Source: Pseudomonas oryzihabitans (GTDB lineage Bacteria > Pseudomonadota > Gammaproteobacteria > Pseudomonadales > Pseudomonadaceae). From it: DNA of 64,000 bases. Below are positions 59,912 through 64,000 of the stretch, in pieces. The notes beneath the pieces are model-generated. The model was not told where the DNA came from. It saw nothing but the letters and a program-made list of their open reading frames with translations, and ran no database searches. Within the stretch, counting starts at the first letter, position 1, and the number at the start of each line of letters is the position of its first letter. The stretch covers positions 124,001 to 188,000 of the forward strand of contig NZ_VDND01000005.1 of assembly GCF_007665395.1 (NCBI RefSeq), in the 5' to 3' direction. A program made the position numbers and the translations under genes.

Positions 59912-60544
59912 TCAGCAAGAGGGAGGCGTCAGCCGCAGCAGCTCGGCCGGCTGTTCGAAGAAGAGATCGGGGTGCTGCGCGCGCAGGGTCGCCGGGCAGC
60001 CATAGCCCCAGGCCACCGCAGCGCAGTCCAGCCCGGCGTGGCGCGCGGCCTGGAGATCGCGCAGCTCGTCGCCGACATAGAGGGCGTCGGCCGGCGCGAT
60101 TCCCTGGCACCGGACCAGGCGTGCCAGGCGGCGCGCCTTGCCCAGCAGGGGGATATCGAATTCGCCGGCGCCGAACAGCCGCCCGGCCTGGGGCAGCACC
60201 TGGTGGACGGCGGCGGCGGAGTTGGACGTCGCCAGGCCCAGGGCCAGCCCGCTGGCCTGCAACTGCTCGAGGGCCGCGGGAATCTCGGCGAAGGGCGTGA
60301 CCTGGCCACCGCGCTGGGCCAGCAGCCGCCGATAGTGGCGGGCGATGCGCGGTACCTGCCACAGGCGGATGCCCAGGCTGTCGAGCAGGCTGGACAGGGA
60401 GCCGGCGCGCAAGCGCGGCCATTCCTCGGGCGCGGGCTGGCGAAAGCCATGGGTTCGCGCCAGCTCGCCGAGACAGCTCAGCAGAAAGGGCAGGCTGTCC
60501 GCGAGGGTGCCGTCGAAGTCGAAGATGACGTAGCGGTAGCTCAT
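59912..60544 (-). CDS. HAD-superfamily hydrolase (phosphoglycolate-phosphatase-like)
   Basis: A 210-residue HAD protein. Motif I is DFDGTLADS with nucleophile Asp9 and Asp11, motif II LATSN, the lysine of LLGKARRL and motif IV YVGDELRDLQAARHAG. The cap lies between residues 15 and 85, as in Gph-type phosphatases. The substrate cannot be told. It is upstream of the DUF2141 gene, probably in one transcript. Confidence 0.88.
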   Translation of the reverse strand: MSYRYVIFDFDGTLADSLPFLLSCLGELARTHGFRQPAPEEWPRLRAGSLSSLLDSLGIRLWQVPRIARHYRRLLAQRGGQVTPFAEIPAALEQLQASGLALGLATSNSAAAVHQVLPQAGRLFGAGEFDIPLLGKARRLARLVRCQGIAPADALYVGDELRDLQAARHAGLDCAAVAWGYGCPATLRAQHPDLFFEQPAELLRLTPPSC

Positions 60545-60622
60545 GCAGGGAAGACGCGGCCGGCGAAGGCGCCAGCGTAGCGGGCGCCTCCCGGTTTTGC
60601 CACCGCGGCCCTGCCGGACAGG

Positions 60623-62248
60623 TCACACGCGGAAGCGGCGGATCTGGCCGTTCAGTTCCACGGCCAGCTCGGAGAGCTGCTGGCTGGCGGCGCGGGTCTG
60701 CTCGGCGCCGGCGGCGGTCTGCACCGACAGGTCGCGGATGCGCACCAGGTTGCGATCCACCTCGCGGGCCACCTGGGCCTGCTCTTCGGCGGCGCTGGCG
60801 ATCACCAGGTTGCGCTCGTCGATGCCCGACACCGATTGGGCGATGGCGGCCAGGGCGGCGTTGGCCGACTGCGCCTGCTCGCGGGTCTGACGCGCCTGGT
60901 CGGCACTGGTCAGCAAGGCATCGACGGTCTGGCCGGTGCCCTGCTGGATGCTGCCGATCATGCCTTCGATCTCGCGCGTGGATTCGCCGGTGCGGTGGGC
61001 GAGTGCGCGGACCTCGTCGGCGACCACGGCGAAGCCACGACCGGCATCGCCGGCGCGGGCGGCTTCGATGGCGGCGTTGAGCGCCAGCAGGTTGGTCTGC
61101 TCGGCGACCGAACGGATGACGTCCAGCACCTGGCTGATGTCGCGGGTCTGCTCGGCCAGCTGGCGAGCCTGCTCGCTGGCGCCCAGCACGTTCTCGGTGA
61201 GCACCTCGATGGCGCCCAGGGTATCGCCCAGCTGGCGCTGGCCCTGGCGCGCGGTATCGGCGGCCTGGCGCGATTCGGTGGAGGTCGAGGTGGCGTTGCC
61301 GGCCACCTCGTCCACCGCCTGGCTCATCTCGGTGACGGCGGTGGCGGCCATCTCGATCTCGCTGTTCTGCTGTTGCAGGCCGTGGGCGCTTTCCTGCATG
61401 ACCGCGGTCATTTCCTCGGCGGCCGAGGCCAGCTGGGTGGCGGAATGGCCCAGGTGCCCCAGGGTGTCGCGCAGGTTGGTCTGCATCTGCTGCATGGCCT
61501 GCAGCAGCTGGGCGGCTTCGTCGTGGCCGCGGGTATCCAGGCTCTGGGTCAGGTCACCGCTGGCGATGGTCCGGGCGGCAAGCACCGCCTCGGCGATGGG
61601 GCGGGTCATGCTCAGGGTCAGGCGCCAGGCCAGCAGCACGGTCAGGCCCAGGGCCAGGGCGATGGCGATCCAGGTGATGGATTTGGCCTGGGCGTAGGTA
61701 GCCCCCGATCGCTGGGACGCGGCGGTGATGTCTTCCTGGTTGATCTTGCGCAGGGCTTCGGTGCGCTCGTTCATCTGCACGCCGAGCTGGGCCATGTTGG
61801 TCTGGATCAGGCTGCGCGCCTCCTCGAGCTTGCCGGCACCGATGAGGTCGGCGAGCTGGCCGATGTAGCGGCCATAGTCGCGATGGATCTGGCGCAGGGC
61901 ATCGAAGGCCTGGCGCTCGCGATCGCCATTGAGCAGGCGCTCGTAGCGGCCGAAACCGGCGTCGATGTCGGCCCCTATGCTGTCGATCTTCTTGCGCGTC
62001 GCGGCGACGGTGGCCGCGTCAGGGATCGCCAGCAGGCGCAGCACCTCGACCCGGGTACGGGCCAGCTGCAGGGCGAGGTTGTCGGCTTCGACGATGCTGG
62101 GCACGTTGTTGGTTTCGATCACCTGGCTCTGGGTGCGGAGCTGCGACAGTTGCAGCAGCCCGAACAGACCCAGGCTGGCCACGAGGATGGCCAGCAGGCC
62201 GAAGCACAACACACTACGGATGGCGAGGGAGAAGGAACGAAAAGTCAC
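60623..62248 (-). CDS. Methyl-accepting chemotaxis protein (tandem copy 1)
   Basis: A 541-residue chemoreceptor: N-terminal membrane helix (VLCFGLLAILVASLGLFGLL), ligand-binding domain of four-helix-bundle size (about 35-190), second helix (ITWIAIALALGLTVLLAWRL), HAMP and a signalling domain with [32 protein letters not shown]. It ends RRFRV without a CheR-binding pentapeptide. The downstream-coordinate neighbour is a close paralogue; the two differ most in the periplasmic part, implying different ligands. Confidence 0.93.
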   Translation of the reverse strand: MTFRSFSLAIRSVLCFGLLAILVASLGLFGLLQLSQLRTQSQVIETNNVPSIVEADNLALQLARTRVEVLRLLAIPDAATVAATRKKIDSIGADIDAGFGRYERLLNGDRERQAFDALRQIHRDYGRYIGQLADLIGAGKLEEARSLIQTNMAQLGVQMNERTEALRKINQEDITAASQRSGATYAQAKSITWIAIALALGLTVLLAWRLTLSMTRPIAEAVLAARTIASGDLTQSLDTRGHDEAAQLLQAMQQMQTNLRDTLGHLGHSATQLASAAEEMTAVMQESAHGLQQQNSEIEMAATAVTEMSQAVDEVAGNATSTSTESRQAADTARQGQRQLGDTLGAIEVLTENVLGASEQARQLAEQTRDISQVLDVIRSVAEQTNLLALNAAIEAARAGDAGRGFAVVADEVRALAHRTGESTREIEGMIGSIQQGTGQTVDALLTSADQARQTREQAQSANAALAAIAQSVSGIDERNLVIASAAEEQAQVAREVDRNLVRIRDLSVQTAAGAEQTRAASQQLSELAVELNGQIRRFRV

Positions 62249-62404
62249 GGCGGCAGCCCCGATGGAGATTGGAGGCCCGCTGTAACGGCTAGGCGTGCCG
62301 CGACTTTAAGGTCATTCGTCATAAAATATGACTAGTGCTCTGGCCCGGCCGATCGGCTACCGGGATGCCGCGCGGGCTACCCGCACCGCGGCCTTCACTG
62401 GGCC

Positions 62405-64000
62405 TCAGAACTGGAAGCGGCGCATCTGACCGCTGAGGGTCGCCGCCAGGTCCGTCAGCTGCTGGCTGGCGCCACGGGTCTGCTCGGCGCCCGCGGCGGT
62501 CTGCACCGAGAGGTCGCGGATGCGCACCAGGTTGCGATCCACCTCGCGGGCCACCTGGGCCTGCTGCTCGGCGGCGCTGGCGATCAGCAGGTTGCGCTCG
62601 TCGATGCCGGAGACCGCCCCGGCGATGGCGGCGAGCCCCGCGTTGGCCGCCTGGGCCTGCTCGCGGGTCTGGCGTGCCTGGTCGGCGCTGGTGAGCAAGG
62701 CGTCGACGGTCTGGCCGGTGCCCTGCTGGATGCTGCTGATCATCTTCTCGATCTCGCGGGTCGAGTCGCCGGTACGCTGGGCCAGGGCGCGCACCTCGTC
62801 GGCCACCACCGCGAAGCCACGACCCGCCTCGCCCGCGCGAGCGGCCTCGATGGCGGCGTTGAGCGCCAGCAGGTTGGTCTGTTCGGCGACCGAATGGATG
62901 ACGTCGAGCACCTGGCTGATGTCGCGGGTCTGGGTCTCCAGGTCCCGGGCCTGCTGGCTGGCGCCCAGCACCTGCTCGGTGAGGGCCTCGATGGCGCCCA
63001 GGGTGTCGCCCAGCTGGCGTTGCCCCTGGACGGCGGTCTGCGCCGCCTGCCGCGATTCGGTGGAGGTGGACCCGGCATTGCCGGCGACCTCCTCGACCGC
63101 CTGGCTCATCTCGGTCACGGCGGTGGCCGCCTGTTCGATCTCCTGGTGCTGCTGTTGCAGGCCTTGGGCGCTTTCCTGCATCACCGAGGTCATCTCCGCG
63201 GCGGCGGCGGCCAGTTGGCCGGCCGAATCGCCGATCTGCCCGAGGGTCTCGCGCAGCTGGCCCTGCATCTGCTGCATGGCCTGCAGCAACTGAGCGGCCT
63301 CGTCACGGCCGCGGCTGTCCAGCGCCTGGGTCAGGTCGCCGGCGGCGATGGTGCGCGCCGCCGCCACGGCCTGGGCGATGGGACCGGCGAGGCTGCGGGT
63401 CAGGCGCCAGGCGAGCAGGGCGGTGAGCACCAGCGCCAGGAGGATCGCCAGCCAGGTCACGGTGGTGGAACGGGTATAGGCGGCGTCAGCCGTGGTGCTG
63501 GCCGTGCGGATATCCTGCTGGACGGCATTGCCCAGCGTGTCGATGCCGGTATTCATCTGGCTGCCCAGCGCGGCCATGCTCTGCTGGACCACCTGGCGCG
63601 CCTCGACGAGCTGGCCGGCACCGACCAGGGTAGCCATACGCTGCACGCCCTGCATGTATTGCCGCTGCACCTGGCGCAGCTCGTTCAGCGCCTGGCGACT
63701 CTGCGGCGACAACACCCCCTGCTGGTAGTGTTCGAACACGGCCTGGACCTGGGTATCCAGGCCCTCTAGCCGCGTGCGCGTGCTGGCCAGGGTATCGGCG
63801 TCGGGCATGGCCAGCAGGCGCAGGGTCTCGATACGGGTGCGCGCCAGCAGCAGGCTCAGGGTATTGGTTTCGATCAGCGTGGGGATATGGCGCTGTTCCA
63901 CCTGGTGCCCCAGCGCGCGGATCTGCGCCAGCTGGAACCAGCCGAACAGGCCCAGGGCCGCGACGAGGGTCGCGAGGATGCCGAAGCACAGCAGATTGCG
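62405..64000 (-). CDS. Methyl-accepting chemotaxis protein (tandem copy 2, 5' end cut off)
   Basis: The frame is open to the right edge; the first visible residues are [20 protein letters not shown], aligned with residue 11 of copy 1, so only about ten residues are missing. Visible: membrane helix, ligand-binding domain, second helix ([20 protein letters not shown]), HAMP and a signalling domain nearly identical to copy 1, ending RRFQF. The 156-base gap between copies has no other gene. A recent duplication, possibly homogenised by gene conversion in the 3' part, is likely. Confidence 0.92.
   Translation of the reverse strand, partial: RNLLCFGILATLVAALGLFGWFQLAQIRALGHQVEQRHIPTLIETNTLSLLLARTRIETLRLLAMPDADTLASTRTRLEGLDTQVQAVFEHYQQGVLSPQSRQALNELRQVQRQYMQGVQRMATLVGAGQLVEARQVVQQSMAALGSQMNTGIDTLGNAVQQDIRTASTTADAAYTRSTTVTWLAILLALVLTALLAWRLTRSLAGPIAQAVAAARTIAAGDLTQALDSRGRDEAAQLLQAMQQMQGQLRETLGQIGDSAGQLAAAAAEMTSVMQESAQGLQQQHQEIEQAATAVTEMSQAVEEVAGNAGSTSTESRQAAQTAVQGQRQLGDTLGAIEALTEQVLGASQQARDLETQTRDISQVLDVIHSVAEQTNLLALNAAIEAARAGEAGRGFAVVADEVRALAQRTGDSTREIEKMISSIQQGTGQTVDALLTSADQARQTREQAQAANAGLAAIAGAVSGIDERNLLIASAAEQQAQVAREVDRNLVRIRDLSVQTAAGAEQTRGASQQLTDLAATLSGQMRRFQF

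Overview
The window is about 64 kb of high-GC gammaproteobacterial chromosome containing the replication origin. Gene order (atp operon, parB-parA, rsmG-mnmG, mnmE, yidC-yidD-rnpA-rpmH, oriC, dnaA-dnaN-recF-gyrB, then plsC-gmhB-glyS-glyQ-tag, rsmB-fmt-def, tsaP-dprA-tsaC, qor-hemF-aroE, prlC-yheV, betC, trpI-trpBA) is the classical origin neighbourhood of Pseudomonas. Protein sequences and DnaA boxes of the type TTATCCACA agree with this. The species cannot be fixed from sequence reading alone; a P. oryzihabitans-like pseudomonad is a guess.

Region by region. 1-12.6 kb (minus strand): 5' part of atpA, atpH-F-E-B-I, chromosomal parB/parA, rsmG, mnmG, mnmE, yidC, yidD, rnpA, rpmH. 12.65-13.17 kb: oriC, with an AT-rich flank, four perfect DnaA boxes and a perfect-spacing promoter firing towards rpmH. 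13.17-19.3 kb (plus): dnaA, dnaN, recF (with a parS site in its 3' end) and gyrB. Genes therefore diverge from oriC on both sides, co-directional with replication. 19.7-29.5 kb: lipid/LPS, glycyl-tRNA and translation-start genes (plsC, gmhB, glyS, glyQ, tag, an lpxL-type acyltransferase, a PilZ protein, a TPR protein, rsmB, fmt, def). 29.7-39 kb: tsaP, dprA, tsaC, a large cytosolic multi-PAS hybrid kinase, qor, hemF, aroE. 39.4-46 kb: gamma carbonic anhydrase, prlC-yheV, a CigR-type protein, an MDR oxidoreductase, a lactonase and a VOC protein.

46-51.4 kb is a choline-O-sulfate module: LysR regulator, chemoreceptor, betC sulfatase and a ChoX-like choline-binding protein. 51.4-54.3 kb is a nitric-oxide defence pair, norR/fhpR divergent from hmp/fhp, with three NorR half-palindromes and a -24/-12 promoter visible between them. 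54.3-55.3 kb holds small stress-type genes (DUF1161, dodecin, DUF883). 55.3-58.4 kb is trpI divergent from trpBA. After a 1.1-kb non-coding stretch come a DUF2141/HAD pair and two tandem paralogous chemoreceptors, the last cut by the window edge.

The most interesting pattern is not a protein. Perfect DnaA 9-mers (TTATCCACA or its complement) occur 13 times that I can see, all in intergenic DNA. Only four lie in the canonical oriC; the rest sit in the mnmG-mnmE, mnmE-yidC, gyrB-plsC, yheV-cigR and trpA-DUF2141 gaps, up to about 46 kb from oriC. The 58.8-59.5 kb gap, with additional near-boxes, repeated AATGATCAATCT motifs and inverted repeats, is the best candidate for an undescribed DnaA-titration or origin-control locus. 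No rRNA, tRNA, CRISPR array, prophage or complete insertion sequence was seen.
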